A DNA stretch of 64,000 bases from NORP309 sp964352735 (GTDB lineage Bacteria > Pseudomonadota > Gammaproteobacteria > Xanthomonadales > Marinicellaceae): assembly GCA_964352735.1 (NCBI GenBank), contig CAYGTC010000014.1, forward strand, positions 14,644 to 78,643, read 5' to 3'. Numbering within the stretch: position 1 is the stretch's first letter; the number at the start of each line of letters is the position of its first letter. The translations under genes and the position numbers were made by a program. Shown piece by piece: positions 35,370 to 44,292 of this stretch. Under the pieces are notes generated by a model. The model did no database searches and had not been told where the DNA came from. It saw only the letters and a list, made by a program, of their open reading frames with translations.

Positions 35370-38300
35370 TCATTCTTCGCTGATCTCTAATAAATCTGTG
35401 TTACCACCTACAGCAGCGGTATTGTTGGTGATGGTTTTCTCGGTAATAAAACTTTCCAAATAATTGGGACCACCCGCCTTAGGGCCAGTGCCTGACAAGC
35501 CCATTCCACCAAAGGGATGTACGCCAACCACAGCGCCAATGGTTGTGCGATTGATGTAACAGTTGCCAACACGTATTTTTGTGGCAATGTATTCAATGGT
35601 ATCATTGATTCGTGAATGCACCCCAAATGTCAAGCCAAAGCCCGTATTATTGATCTCATCAATGACAGCATCCAATTCTTCTGCTTTGTACCTAATCACA
35701 TGTAAAAAGGGCCCAAAGACCTCTTTGGATAATAATGACAATGAGTCAATTTCAAAAGCGTGTGGTGCAAAATAATACCCTTGACACGCTTCTGGCACTT
35801 GCAGTGCTTTAATCAATCGACCATGATCTTGCACATATTGTACATGTGCCTGCAATGTATTCAAGGCAGCTTGATCGATCAATGGCCCAACATCTGAAGC
35901 GTAATTTTCTGGATGAGCAATGGTCATTTGATCCATGGCCCCTGCCAGCATTTTTAACACATTATCAGCAATATCCTGCTGTATATACAATACCCTTAAT
36001 GCAGAACACCTTTGTCCAGCACTGACAAAAGCCGAAGCAATAACATCTTTTACCAATTGTTCAGGCAATGCAGATGAATCAGCGATCATGCAATTTTGCC
36101 CACCAGTCTCCGCCACCAGAGTGGCAATTGGTGCGTTTTCTCTATTGGCCAAATTTTTGTTAATCACCTGAGCAGTTTGTGTTGATCCAGTAAAAATCAC
36201 ACCTGTTGTCAAAGGCGATTGACACAAAGCATTTCCAATAACACTTCCAGGACCTGGCACAAACTGAAATACACTCTGCGGCACGCCAGCTTGATGAATC
36301 AATGTTGCCAAATAATAACCGATGATGGCAGTTTGATCTGCAGGCTTGGCAATCACACAATTACCAGTCACTAAAGCCGCGACAATTTGTCCGACATAAA
36401 TCGCAGCAGGAAAATTCCAAGGGCTGATACAAACGAAGATGCCTTTACCTTGCAACATTAAAAAGTTACTTTCTCCAGTCGGCCCAGGCATTTTAATCGG
36501 TTGTGCCATTTTTTGTTCAGCATGTTGCGCATAATAACGACAAAAATCAATGGCTTCCTTAATTTCTGAAACACTGTCATCCAAACTTTTACCCGCTTCA
36601 TGTCGCAATAGATGCATGATTCTGTTTTGATGAGACTGGATTAAATCGCCCACTTTATTGATCATCGCTGCCCGCTCACTGACGGGTTTGATGTTCCATT
36701 CAATAAAAGCCTTTTGTGCATTTTCCAAAGCCAATTCAGCATCTTTCGCATCGGCGACAATACTATGGCCAACCACAAAATCGAGATCTGCGGGTGAACA
36801 AACATCCTTGGCTTTCGACGCACCGCTATAACCGGGTATCAATGGTGTGGCAGTTAACTTTTCTTGCTTTAATGGATGTAACTCTGCTTCAAGTTTTTGA
36901 AGTGTTGCTACATCTGCCAAATTAATACCATCTGAATTAAGGCGTTGAGGTTGAAAAATGTCGCGCGGTAAGGGAATACTGGGATGACGATGATGATCCA
37001 CATGTGACCTCACTTTTGCAATTGGATCTTGTGTGATGTCATCAATGCCAAGTTCTAAATCCACCAAACGATTCACAAAAGAAGTATTGGCACCATTTTC
37101 TAACAACCTTCTGACCAAATAGGGCAATAAATCCTCATGAGAACCAACCGGTGCATATACCCGACAAGGCACATTAAGCCCTTTTGGATTAATGCTTTGT
37201 TCATGTAATGTTTGTCCCATGCCGTGCAAACGTTGAAACTCATAACCCAAATTATCTTTGGCCATAATCCGTACCGCAGCGACCGTATTGGCATTATGCG
37301 TGGCAAATTGTGGGTAAAATTTATCTCGATTTGATAACAACTTTCTCGCACATGCCAGATATGAAATATCCGTATTAACTTTACGAGTAAAAACTGGATA
37401 ATCCTGTAATCCCAACTCTTGTGAACGCTTAATCTCAGTATCCCAATAGGCTCCTTTAACCAACCGCAACGGTATTTTTCGCCCGTGTTGCTCAACTAAA
37501 TCAGTCAAGAAGTCAATGACAAAGACAGCACGCTTTTGAAAAGCTTGCACCACCAATCCAAATCCTTCATAACCAGCAATATTACTTTTACTATAAATTT
37601 GTTCAAAAACCATCAAAGACAATTCCAACCTATCCGCTTCTTCAGCATCAACGGTCACAGCAACATTTAAAGAACTGGCCAGGTCAACTATCTTTTGCAC
37701 GCTGGGAACCAATTCAGCCATAACGCGATTGACATTGGCAATTTCATAGCGTGGGTGCAAAGCAGATAGTTTGATAGAAATAGAAGCCGCATCTTCAATG
37801 TTATTTTTTTCATTGGCTTTAGCAATGGCTTGTATGGCCCGGAGATAAGCAGCCAGATACCTATCAGCATCAGCTTGAGTTAAGGCCGCCTCACCAAGCA
37901 TGTCATAAGAGAACCGATAAAATCGATGCTTCTTGGTTTGTGCCCTTTTCAACGCGTCTTTAATCGTCTGACCCATGACAAACTGTCTGCCCATGACCTT
38001 CATGGCTTGATAAACACCTGTACGTACAACAGGCTCGCCTGTTTTATTGATCAGTTTATCAAGAACTTTAGAAAACCCCCTTTTATTCTCATCAACATGA
38101 ATGATCTTACCTGTTAACATTAAACCCCATGTCGAAGCATTAACAAACATGGAATCACTTTTGCCCATGTGAGATTTCCAATCTGCCTCCAAAAGCTTGT
38201 CCTTGATTAATTTTTCAGCTGTGCTTTTATCTGGTATGCGCAACAGAGCCTCAGCCATACACATGAGTACTATTCCTTCTTTAGAAGAAAGATCATACTC

Positions 38301-38525
38301 TTTCATAAATGCATCAACGCCATCCATTTCGTCAATTTTAGATCTGACACTTTTTACCAAACTAACAGCCAATTGCTTGATCTCTTTTCGCATTACTGCA
38401 CCAACATCAGCCTCTTCAATCAACTGATTGATTAAAACATCTTCATCTATTAAAAAGTTTTGCGAAAGCCCAGTTGCTTGTATATTTTTTTCTGTAGAGA
38501 ATTGATTCACTATATCCACACCCAA
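35370..38525 (-). CDS. putA: Bifunctional proline dehydrogenase / glutamate semialdehyde dehydrogenase PutA
   Basis: 1051 aa. The N-terminal half is the FAD proline dehydrogenase barrel (SIKLSALHPRY, LRLVKGAYWDTEIKRSQELGL, ATHNANTVA, EFQRLHGMGQTL). From about residue 560 it is the aldehyde dehydrogenase (SPWNFPAAIYVGQIVAALVTGN, VAETGGQNCMIAD with the general base Glu, SAGQRCSALRVLY with the catalytic Cys). It oxidises proline to glutamate. The ribbon-helix-helix DNA-binding domain of E. coli PutA is absent, so it cannot repress itself that way; a 24-bp palindrome 18 bp before the start suggests a separate regulator. Confidence 0.94.
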   Translation of the reverse strand: MGVDIVNQFSTEKNIQATGLSQNFLIDEDVLINQLIEEADVGAVMRKEIKQLAVSLVKSVRSKIDEMDGVDAFMKEYDLSSKEGIVLMCMAEALLRIPDKSTAEKLIKDKLLEADWKSHMGKSDSMFVNASTWGLMLTGKIIHVDENKRGFSKVLDKLINKTGEPVVRTGVYQAMKVMGRQFVMGQTIKDALKRAQTKKHRFYRFSYDMLGEAALTQADADRYLAAYLRAIQAIAKANEKNNIEDAASISIKLSALHPRYEIANVNRVMAELVPSVQKIVDLASSLNVAVTVDAEEADRLELSLMVFEQIYSKSNIAGYEGFGLVVQAFQKRAVFVIDFLTDLVEQHGRKIPLRLVKGAYWDTEIKRSQELGLQDYPVFTRKVNTDISYLACARKLLSNRDKFYPQFATHNANTVAAVRIMAKDNLGYEFQRLHGMGQTLHEQSINPKGLNVPCRVYAPVGSHEDLLPYLVRRLLENGANTSFVNRLVDLELGIDDITQDPIAKVRSHVDHHRHPSIPLPRDIFQPQRLNSDGINLADVATLQKLEAELHPLKQEKLTATPLIPGYSGASKAKDVCSPADLDFVVGHSIVADAKDAELALENAQKAFIEWNIKPVSERAAMINKVGDLIQSHQNRIMHLLRHEAGKSLDDSVSEIKEAIDFCRYYAQHAEQKMAQPIKMPGPTGESNFLMLQGKGIFVCISPWNFPAAIYVGQIVAALVTGNCVIAKPADQTAIIGYYLATLIHQAGVPQSVFQFVPGPGSVIGNALCQSPLTTGVIFTGSTQTAQVINKNLANRENAPIATLVAETGGQNCMIADSSALPEQLVKDVIASAFVSAGQRCSALRVLYIQQDIADNVLKMLAGAMDQMTIAHPENYASDVGPLIDQAALNTLQAHVQYVQDHGRLIKALQVPEACQGYYFAPHAFEIDSLSLLSKEVFGPFLHVIRYKAEELDAVIDEINNTGFGLTFGVHSRINDTIEYIATKIRVGNCYINRTTIGAVVGVHPFGGMGLSGTGPKAGGPNYLESFITEKTITNNTAAVGGNTDLLEISEE

Positions 38526-38543
38526 TTAAAAACGTAATTTATG

Positions 38544-38567
38544 AATTATAGGATGCATCCTATAATT
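38544..38567. promoter_or_regulatory. 24-bp perfect palindrome upstream of putA, likely operator
   Basis: The palindrome is centred on GGATGCATCC and flanked by AATTATA and TATAATT. It starts 18 bp upstream of the putA ATG. The TATAATT arms could also include a -10 element. A dimeric repressor or activator site is the simplest reading. Confidence 0.6.
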
Positions 38568-38604
38568 AATCAATGACTTGCCCTCCTGTGGCATCATGGT
38601 TTTC

Positions 38605-38627
38605 AGATATGATGTTTTGACTTGTCC
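38605..38627 (+). repeat. 23-bp exact direct repeat, copy 1
   Basis: A 23-nt segment with centre GATGTTTTGACTTG is identical to 63952-63974. Here it lies 30 nt upstream of repeat copy B and may be its left part. Confidence 0.8.
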
Positions 38628-38656
38628 TAGATCATATTTAATTCCTTTTTAATACT

Positions 38657-38781
38657 TAACCCGAATATTTCATCACACCGGTAAAAAGCCGACTTTTCCA
38701 ATGAAAAACATGGGGTTATAAGAAATTTAAAAAAGTGCATTTTGTACCTGAATGGTTTTAAGACAAAAATGGCTGCATATC
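38657..38781 (+). repeat. Dispersed two-module intergenic repeat, copy B
   Basis: Module 1 TAACCCGAATATTTCATCA (38657-38675) and module 2 (38728-38781, with TTTTGTACCTGAATGGTTTT) in the same order and spacing as copy A (50 and 52 nt between modules). Confidence 0.6.
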
Positions 38782-39166
38782 TTGAAGGAAATAACCTTTA
38801 AGCCATGAATAAGGCTAAAAAGTGATATTCCGACAACCTATTTTGCCATTTTCACCCTAAAATCCATTCTACAATGAAAGATGCGGGTTAAATTTGATAA
38901 AGAATCAAATTATTCAAGATAACATCAATACCAATATACTAACACCAGCGAGAACCCTACTGACATCATGTCAAAACTGCTCTGATTAGCTAAAAATGAA
39001 TTTATTGATCTCAATCCTTGCAAAATGTATCGCCCAAGATTTTTAACAAAAGTCTATGAATAAAACATAAAAAACACCAATCAATGTGACTATTGCAATC
39101 GGCTCATGATAAAATGGCGCGATTCAGCCTGAATAAATTAACAATGAGTTGGTCCATGGCCCACTC

Positions 39167-39186
39167 AAAGGGAATCAAGCCCCTTT
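39167..39186 (+). promoter_or_regulatory. Possible terminator-like hairpin in the coxB leader
   Basis: AAAGGG and CCCTTT arms around an 8-nt loop, followed by three more T, about 57 nt before the coxB start. A second weak hairpin (39148-39166) precedes it. The stem is short, so this is tentative. Confidence 0.3.
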
Positions 39187-39242
39187 TTTGATGAATGAAA
39201 ATTCAAGCTTGAACAAAGAATTTTTTTGAGGGTATAAAATCA

Positions 39243-40421
39243 ATGAAAAAAACAACGAAGACTTATAAATTAAGTCATAGTAGCTTGTTATTGGCTATTT
39301 TTAGTCTATTCGCTTTCAATTCTGCCCACGCAGAATATGGTTTAAATTTAACCAAAGGTGTCACTCAATTCAGTGAAGAGGTTTATGGTTTACACATGAC
39401 CGTTTTTTGGGTATGTGTGGTAATAGCCATTCTGGTTTTTGGTGCCATGATATACTCCATGTTTGCCCACAGAAAATCAAAAGGAGTAACAGCAGAACAG
39501 TTTTCTCATAGCACTAAAGCAGAGATCATTTGGACGGTTGTACCAATCATTATTCTTATCGTTATCGCCTTTCCATCAACTGAAGCGTTGCTAAAGATGG
39601 AAGCACCCACCAATGATAACAACGAAAAAATATCCATGGAGATGACCATTAAAGTAACTGGTTATCAATGGAAATGGAAATACGATTACTTAGATGAAGG
39701 CATTTCTTTTCTCAGCACTTTAGATCCAAAGAGCAATATTGCCAGACAAGTTGGTTCTAACATTGACCCAAACACAGTTGACAACTACTTACTGGATGTT
39801 GATAAACCCTTGGTCATCCCAGCCAATACCAATATCAGGGTTTTACTAACTGCCGATGATGTTATTCATTCATGGTGGGTACCGGAATTTGGATGGAAAA
39901 GAGACGCCATTCCTGGATATGTTAATGAAGCTTGGACAAATGTGAAAAAACCTGGTACTTACAGAGGCCAATGTGCTGAACTTTGTGGAAAAGACCATGG
40001 TTTCATGCCAATTGTTGTCATTGTTAAGACAAAAGCAGAATATGCCCAATGGGTTGAAGAACAAAAAACTGCTCAAATGGCCGACGAAATAAACAATGAC
40101 AAATTATGGGCACAAAATGATTTAATCAACAAAGGTAAAACCATTTATGAAGCACAGTGCATTTCATGTCACCAATCATCCGGTCAAGGCTTGGCCAATA
40201 CATTCCCTGCATTAAATGGCAGTGATGTTGTTAATGGACCAATAGAAGAGCAGATCAAAACAGTGGTATTTGGCAAGAAAGGTACTGCAATGAAAGGCTT
40301 TGGTAATACATTGTCTGAAAGCGAAATTGCCGCAGCAATCACATATACCAGAAATGCGTGGTCAAACACAGCCAAAGATCTGGTTCAGCCAAAAGATGTT
40401 AAAAGAATAAAGAATAGTTGA
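39243..40421 (+). CDS. coxB: Cytochrome c oxidase subunit II with fused cytochrome c domain
   Basis: 392 aa. Signal peptide, two transmembrane helices (TVFWVCVVIAILVFGAMIY; IIWTVVPIIILIVIAFPS), then the CuA cupredoxin domain with DVIHSWWVPEFGWKRDAIPG and the CuA ligands in CAELCGKDHGFMP. The C-terminal third is a cytochrome c domain with CISCHQS and a later MKGFG axial methionine. It receives electrons from soluble cytochrome c. First gene of the cox operon; coxA follows by 10 bp. Confidence 0.94.
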   Translation: MKKTTKTYKLSHSSLLLAIFSLFAFNSAHAEYGLNLTKGVTQFSEEVYGLHMTVFWVCVVIAILVFGAMIYSMFAHRKSKGVTAEQFSHSTKAEIIWTVVPIIILIVIAFPSTEALLKMEAPTNDNNEKISMEMTIKVTGYQWKWKYDYLDEGISFLSTLDPKSNIARQVGSNIDPNTVDNYLLDVDKPLVIPANTNIRVLLTADDVIHSWWVPEFGWKRDAIPGYVNEAWTNVKKPGTYRGQCAELCGKDHGFMPIVVIVKTKAEYAQWVEEQKTAQMADEINNDKLWAQNDLINKGKTIYEAQCISCHQSSGQGLANTFPALNGSDVVNGPIEEQIKTVVFGKKGTAMKGFGNTLSESEIAAAITYTRNAWSNTAKDLVQPKDVKRIKNS

Positions 40422-40431
40422 GGTTACAATA

Positions 40432-42051
40432 ATGAGTCACGCAGCAGTTGCTTCACATGATCATCACGATCATGACCACAAACCCAAAGGATTTGTGAAA
40501 CGTTGGTTGATGACAACCAACCACAAAGATATAGGCACACTATATCTTGTTTTTTCATTGGCCATGTTCATCTTAGGTGGTGCACTGGCAATGATCATCA
40601 GACTGGAATTATTCCAGCCTGGCTTACAATTTGTTCAACCTGACTTCTTTAATCAGTTAACCACCATGCATGCATTGATCATGGTTTTTGGTGCAGTCAT
40701 GCCAGCATTTGTGGGCTTTGCTAACTGGATGATACCGATTATGATTGGCGCACCAGATATGGCTTTGCCACGTATGAACAACTGGTCTTTCTGGATCTTA
40801 CCTTTTGCATTTACCATGCTGGTCTCTACATTCTTTATGGATGGCGGTGCACCCGCGGCTGGTTGGACCTTATACCCACCTCTTGTTCTTCAGGGCGGTA
40901 AAAATTTAGCCTTTGCGGTATTTTCAATCCACATGTTGGGTATTTCTTCAATCATGGGTGCAATTAATGTCATTGCCACCATCATGAACATGAGAGCTCC
41001 TAACATGGGTTATTTAAAAATGCCTTTGTTTGTTTGGACATGGCTGATCACAGCGTTTTTATTGATTGCTGTTATGCCTGTATTTGCCGGCGCAGTAACC
41101 ATGTTATTAACTGACCATTACTTTGGCACCAGCTTCTTTAATGCAGCAGGTGGTGGTGATCCAGTTTTATTCCAACACATTTTCTGGTTCTTTGGCCATC
41201 CTGAAGTTTACATCATGATTTTGCCATCATTTGGTATTGTTTCAGAAATATTGCCAACATTCTCGCGCAAACCATTATTTGGTTATGTATCGATGGTCTA
41301 TGCTACAGCTGGTATTGCCTTCTTATCGTTCATCGTATGGGCACATCACATGTTTTCTGTCGGTATGCCATTGGGCGGTGAGTTGTATTTCATGTATGCC
41401 ACCTTCCTTATTTCGATACCTACGGGCGTTAAGGTATTTAACTGGGTATCAACCATGTGGAAAGGCGCCATGACCTTTGAAACGCCAATGTTATGGGCCA
41501 TTGCATTCATTATATTATTCACCATCGGTGGATTCTCAGGTTTGATGCTGGCCGTTGCACCAGCAGATTTTCAATACCATGATACCTATTTTGTGGTTGC
41601 TCACTTCCATTATGTATTGGTCACAGGTGCAGTTTTTGCCATCATTGGTGGTGTGTATTACTGGATCCCGAAATGGTCTGGCAATATGTATTCAGAGCGT
41701 TTGGGCAAAATACACTTTTGGTGGTCAACCATTTCTGTTAATGTCTTGTTCTTCCCGCAGCATTTCTTAGGGCTTGCCGGTATGCCAAGACGGATTCCAG
41801 ATTATTCAACACAATTTGCTGAATTCAATATGTGGTCTAGTATCGGTGGATTTGCCTTTGGCCTTGCACAAATTTTCTTTGTCATCATTGTCTATAGAAC
41901 GATTAAAGGTAAAGGCACTGTCAAAGCAACAGACAGAGTATGGGAAGGTGCTAAAGGTTTAGAATGGTTTATTCCATCTCCAGCTCCACATCATACATTC
42001 CAAGATGGGGAACCAGTGAAAGATGAGCAATTGGCTCACGTACCACATTAA
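40432..42051 (+). CDS. coxA: Cytochrome c oxidase subunit I
   Basis: 539 aa heme-copper oxidase core with 12 membrane helices. Visible features: KRWLMTTNHKDIGTLYL start, MHALIMVF with a heme a ligand, WFFGHPEVYIMILPSFG with the CuB His and cross-linked Tyr, HHMF, and DTYFVVAHFHYVL with the heme ligands. It reduces O2 and pumps protons. Tightly followed by a tiny membrane ORF and ctaG. Confidence 0.96.
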   Translation: MSHAAVASHDHHDHDHKPKGFVKRWLMTTNHKDIGTLYLVFSLAMFILGGALAMIIRLELFQPGLQFVQPDFFNQLTTMHALIMVFGAVMPAFVGFANWMIPIMIGAPDMALPRMNNWSFWILPFAFTMLVSTFFMDGGAPAAGWTLYPPLVLQGGKNLAFAVFSIHMLGISSIMGAINVIATIMNMRAPNMGYLKMPLFVWTWLITAFLLIAVMPVFAGAVTMLLTDHYFGTSFFNAAGGGDPVLFQHIFWFFGHPEVYIMILPSFGIVSEILPTFSRKPLFGYVSMVYATAGIAFLSFIVWAHHMFSVGMPLGGELYFMYATFLISIPTGVKVFNWVSTMWKGAMTFETPMLWAIAFIILFTIGGFSGLMLAVAPADFQYHDTYFVVAHFHYVLVTGAVFAIIGGVYYWIPKWSGNMYSERLGKIHFWWSTISVNVLFFPQHFLGLAGMPRRIPDYSTQFAEFNMWSSIGGFAFGLAQIFFVIIVYRTIKGKGTVKATDRVWEGAKGLEWFIPSPAPHHTFQDGEPVKDEQLAHVPH

Positions 42052-42057
42052 TTGATC

Positions 42058-42165
42058 ATGAACGATATCGAAAAAAGAAGAAAAGCAGCCCGTCGCACCG
42101 CGATTGGGCTGTTAGTCTTTGCCATTGGTATTTTTACGGCTTTTTATCTATTAAACATACACTGA
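42058..42165 (+). CDS. Small single-span membrane protein of the cox operon
   Basis: 35 aa, too short for usual gene finders. The sequence starts MNDIEKRRKAARRTAIGL, a strongly basic cytosolic head, followed by one helix (LLVFAIGIFTAFYLLNIH). It starts 6 nt after coxA and ends 6 nt before ctaG, filling the gap exactly. Small proteins with a basic head and one span between coxA and ctaG are known in other proteobacteria as oxidase assembly or subunit-like factors; I infer a similar role. Confidence 0.7.
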   Translation: MNDIEKRRKAARRTAIGLLVFAIGIFTAFYLLNIH

Positions 42166-42171
42166 CATAAC

Positions 42172-42684
42172 ATGAATAAAACCGTACTTAAAACCAGTTT
42201 AATTGCCGTAATGATGTTTGGCTTTGCTTTTGCCTTAATACCTTTATATAACACATTTTGTGAAATTACAGGACTTAATGGAAAAACCAGTGGTCAAGTG
42301 GCTGAAGAGATTACCAAAACTCAGGTCATTGATGAGAATCGCTTAGTTACGGTTCAATTTGATGCCAGTGTTAACTCAGCACTCAATTGGGAATTTAGAC
42401 CCACAGAGTTATCCATGGAAGTCATTCCTGGGAAGCTCTACAAAACCGAATTTTATGCGAAAAATTTATCGCAAAAACCTGTAACAGGCAGGGCAACTTT
42501 CAGTGTTACACCTGGTCTTGCATCCTTGTACTTTAACAAAACTGAATGCTTTTGTTTCACAGAACAAGTATTGCAAGCCAATGAAGAAGTATTGATGCCA
42601 GTCACTTTTATAGTTGACTCTCAATTAGAAGAAGGCACAAATATCATGACACTGTCCTATACTTTTTATAATTCTGAGGCCTAG
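42172..42684 (+). CDS. ctaG: Cytochrome c oxidase assembly protein CtaG (Cox11 family)
   Basis: 170 aa. One N-terminal membrane anchor (LIAVMMFGFAFALIPLYNTFCEITG) and a periplasmic immunoglobulin-like copper domain with the CFCF motif (NKTECFCFTEQ). It delivers copper to the CuB site of subunit I. Slightly shorter than many CtaG proteins but complete in motifs. Confidence 0.93.
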   Translation: MNKTVLKTSLIAVMMFGFAFALIPLYNTFCEITGLNGKTSGQVAEEITKTQVIDENRLVTVQFDASVNSALNWEFRPTELSMEVIPGKLYKTEFYAKNLSQKPVTGRATFSVTPGLASLYFNKTECFCFTEQVLQANEEVLMPVTFIVDSQLEEGTNIMTLSYTFYNSEA

Positions 42685-42769
42685 TTTCTTATTACAACGC
42701 CTCATAACACATTAAACAGTATTAAATTGAAAAAAATGATTAGAAAGAAATTAACGAGACGAGGGTAAA

Positions 42770-43642
42770 ATGTCTAATACAAGTAACGATCAATACTATG
42801 TTCCACATCTTGCACGTTGGCCAATTGTAGGCTCAATTGGCATGACATTGGCAGCCGTTGGTGCAGCTCTTTTTATGAACAGCGAAACAGACTCCACACC
42901 TGTACTTATGTACTTAGGCTTTGCTGTCATCATCTTCATGATGTTTGGCTGGTTTGGAGAAGTCATAAAAGAATCTGAAGGCAACATGTATAACCCACAA
43001 GTAGATGCATCGTTCAGAATGGGCATGATTTGGTTTATATTTTCTGAAGTCATGTTTTTTGCCAGTTTCTTTGGCGCGCTCTGGTATGTGCGCAACCTTT
43101 CTGTGCCATGGCTGGGCGGCGAAGGCACAGGACTATTCACCAATTCTGAGTTATGGTCAGGATATGAGGGCGTTTGGCCAACCAATGGACCAGGCGATGT
43201 TGGGGGTCAATTTCAATTAATAGATCCATACCACTTACCAATGATAAACACAATCTTACTGATGGCCAGTTCAATCACATTAACAATAGCTCATCATGCT
43301 CTTGTCGATGGCGCAAGGAAGAAAGTGATAGGTTGGCTAATTGCAACCGTTGCATTGGGTGCAATCTTCCTATATTTCCAAGCTGACGAGTACATTGAAG
43401 CTTATCAGCATCTAGATCTTACTTTAGAATCTGGTATTTATGGTTCAACATTCTTTATGTTAACCGGTTTTCATGGCATGCATGTTACCTTAGGAGCAAT
43501 CATGTTAGCCGTAATTACCGTTCGAATGATAAGAGGACACTTTAAGCCAGAAAGCCACTTTGGATTCGAGGCAGTAGCATGGTACTGGCACTTTGTTGAT
43601 GTAGTTTGGTTAGGTTTGTTTATTTTTGTGTATATAATCTAA
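42770..43642 (+). CDS. coxC: Cytochrome c oxidase subunit III
   Basis: 290 aa with seven membrane segments. RMGMIWFIFSEVMFFASFFGALWYVR, SSITLTIAHHAL and the C-terminal FHGMHVTLGAIML, AVAWYWHFVDVVWLGLFIFVYI are subunit III signatures. Last gene of the operon, preceded by GACGAGGG and followed by a strong terminator. Confidence 0.95.
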   Translation: MSNTSNDQYYVPHLARWPIVGSIGMTLAAVGAALFMNSETDSTPVLMYLGFAVIIFMMFGWFGEVIKESEGNMYNPQVDASFRMGMIWFIFSEVMFFASFFGALWYVRNLSVPWLGGEGTGLFTNSELWSGYEGVWPTNGPGDVGGQFQLIDPYHLPMINTILLMASSITLTIAHHALVDGARKKVIGWLIATVALGAIFLYFQADEYIEAYQHLDLTLESGIYGSTFFMLTGFHGMHVTLGAIMLAVITVRMIRGHFKPESHFGFEAVAWYWHFVDVVWLGLFIFVYII

Positions 43643-43671
43643 CACACAAACTGACATATTAAGTAATAGAT

Positions 43672-43704
43672 AACGCCTCATCTTTTGTGATGAGGCGTTT
43701 TTTT
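43672..43704 (+). terminator. Intrinsic terminator of the cox operon
   Basis: An 11-bp perfect stem AACGCCTCATC / GATGAGGCGTT, 6-nt loop, then T5. Confidence 0.9.
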
Positions 43705-43897
43705 GTGCTTTAAATTTTATCATTCCTCACTTCAAACAATTACCCTTAAGCCTACAATTCTATCGATGTTACAGCCATCATAATTCAAGAAGTTATTTCA
43801 TAAATTAATATATATTTATATTCGTACTATTATATTAGTATGTTAACATATCGACACGATGCGGAGAAATACAATGAAACCTTTAAAAACTAGACTG

Positions 43898-43982
43898 GAT
43901 ATTACATCATAGAATGGAATTTAGGAGAAATGACACTTTATACCAGAATAGTTCTATGAATCGATAATTGCCTTTAATGTAA
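43898..43982 (+). repeat. Dispersed intergenic repeat, copy E (modules adjacent)
   Basis: 43898-43923 matches 62816-62841 at 23 of 26 positions (shared CATCATAGAAT and GAATTTA). 43924-43982 aligns with module 2 of copy A (ATGAYACTTTRTAC, TTCTATGAA, AATTGCCTT, TGTAAT). The 50-nt spacer seen in copies A and B is missing here. Confidence 0.55.
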
Positions 43983-44027
43983 TCCAATTAAATAGACAAT
44001 ATTAAGATGAAGAAAGTGTATTGATAT

Positions 44028-44054
44028 AAAAAAGCCCCAAATTGGGGCTTTTTT
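44028..44054. terminator. Bidirectional intrinsic terminator
   Basis: AAAAAAGCCCCAA and TTGGGGCTTTTTT form a symmetric stem with T6 on both strands; it serves the prc-DUF2909 unit on the minus strand. Confidence 0.85.
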
Positions 44055-44082
44055 ATATCTCGAGTTAAGAAAACTAAGAACT

Positions 44083-44292
44083 CTACTTCTGTGGCAACAA
44101 TGTATGGGCTTCTAACCAGCCCATCTTCAATGCCAGAAAAATAATAATAAATAAACCAAAACTCGCTGCAACTCTGACCGTTAAAAAACGCACCGTATTT
44201 TTACCCTGACCTTTGTCTCTGATCATGTAATACATGGCAAGCGCCAAATTATACATAATAAACAATAAAGCAACGACAATAAAAGTTTTCAT
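44083..44292 (-). CDS. DUF2909 family twin-transmembrane protein
   Basis: 69 aa, two membrane helices separated by YYMIRDKGQGKNTVRFLTVRVAAS, which matches the DUF2909 family, often found near cytochrome oxidase genes. Its ATG overlaps the prc stop by one nucleotide (TAATG), so it is translationally coupled to prc. Role unknown, possibly oxidase assembly given the cox operon nearby. Confidence 0.75.
   Translation of the reverse strand: MKTFIVVALLFIMYNLALAMYYMIRDKGQGKNTVRFLTVRVAASFGLFIIIFLALKMGWLEAHTLLPQK

Larger units (their letters stand above)
38568..39242. other. Long intergenic region between putA and coxB
   Basis: About 675 bp without a supported gene. It contains a 23-bp segment repeated at the window end (38605-38627), repeat copy B (38657-38781) and a possible leader hairpin for coxB (39167-39186). 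A TTCAAGCTTGAA palindrome is at 39202-39213. The stretch 38790-39110 shows nothing recognisable. Confidence 0.5.
43705..44082. other. Intergenic region between cox operon and DUF2909 gene
   Basis: No gene supported. Two tiny frames of 12 and 17 codons near 43874 and 43914 fall inside repeat copy E and are probably chance. It ends with a bidirectional terminator. Confidence 0.45.

Noticed and set aside
43874..43968. Two tiny frames (12 and 17 codons) after the cox terminator
   Set aside because: They lie within a dispersed repeat copy and have no conserved features.
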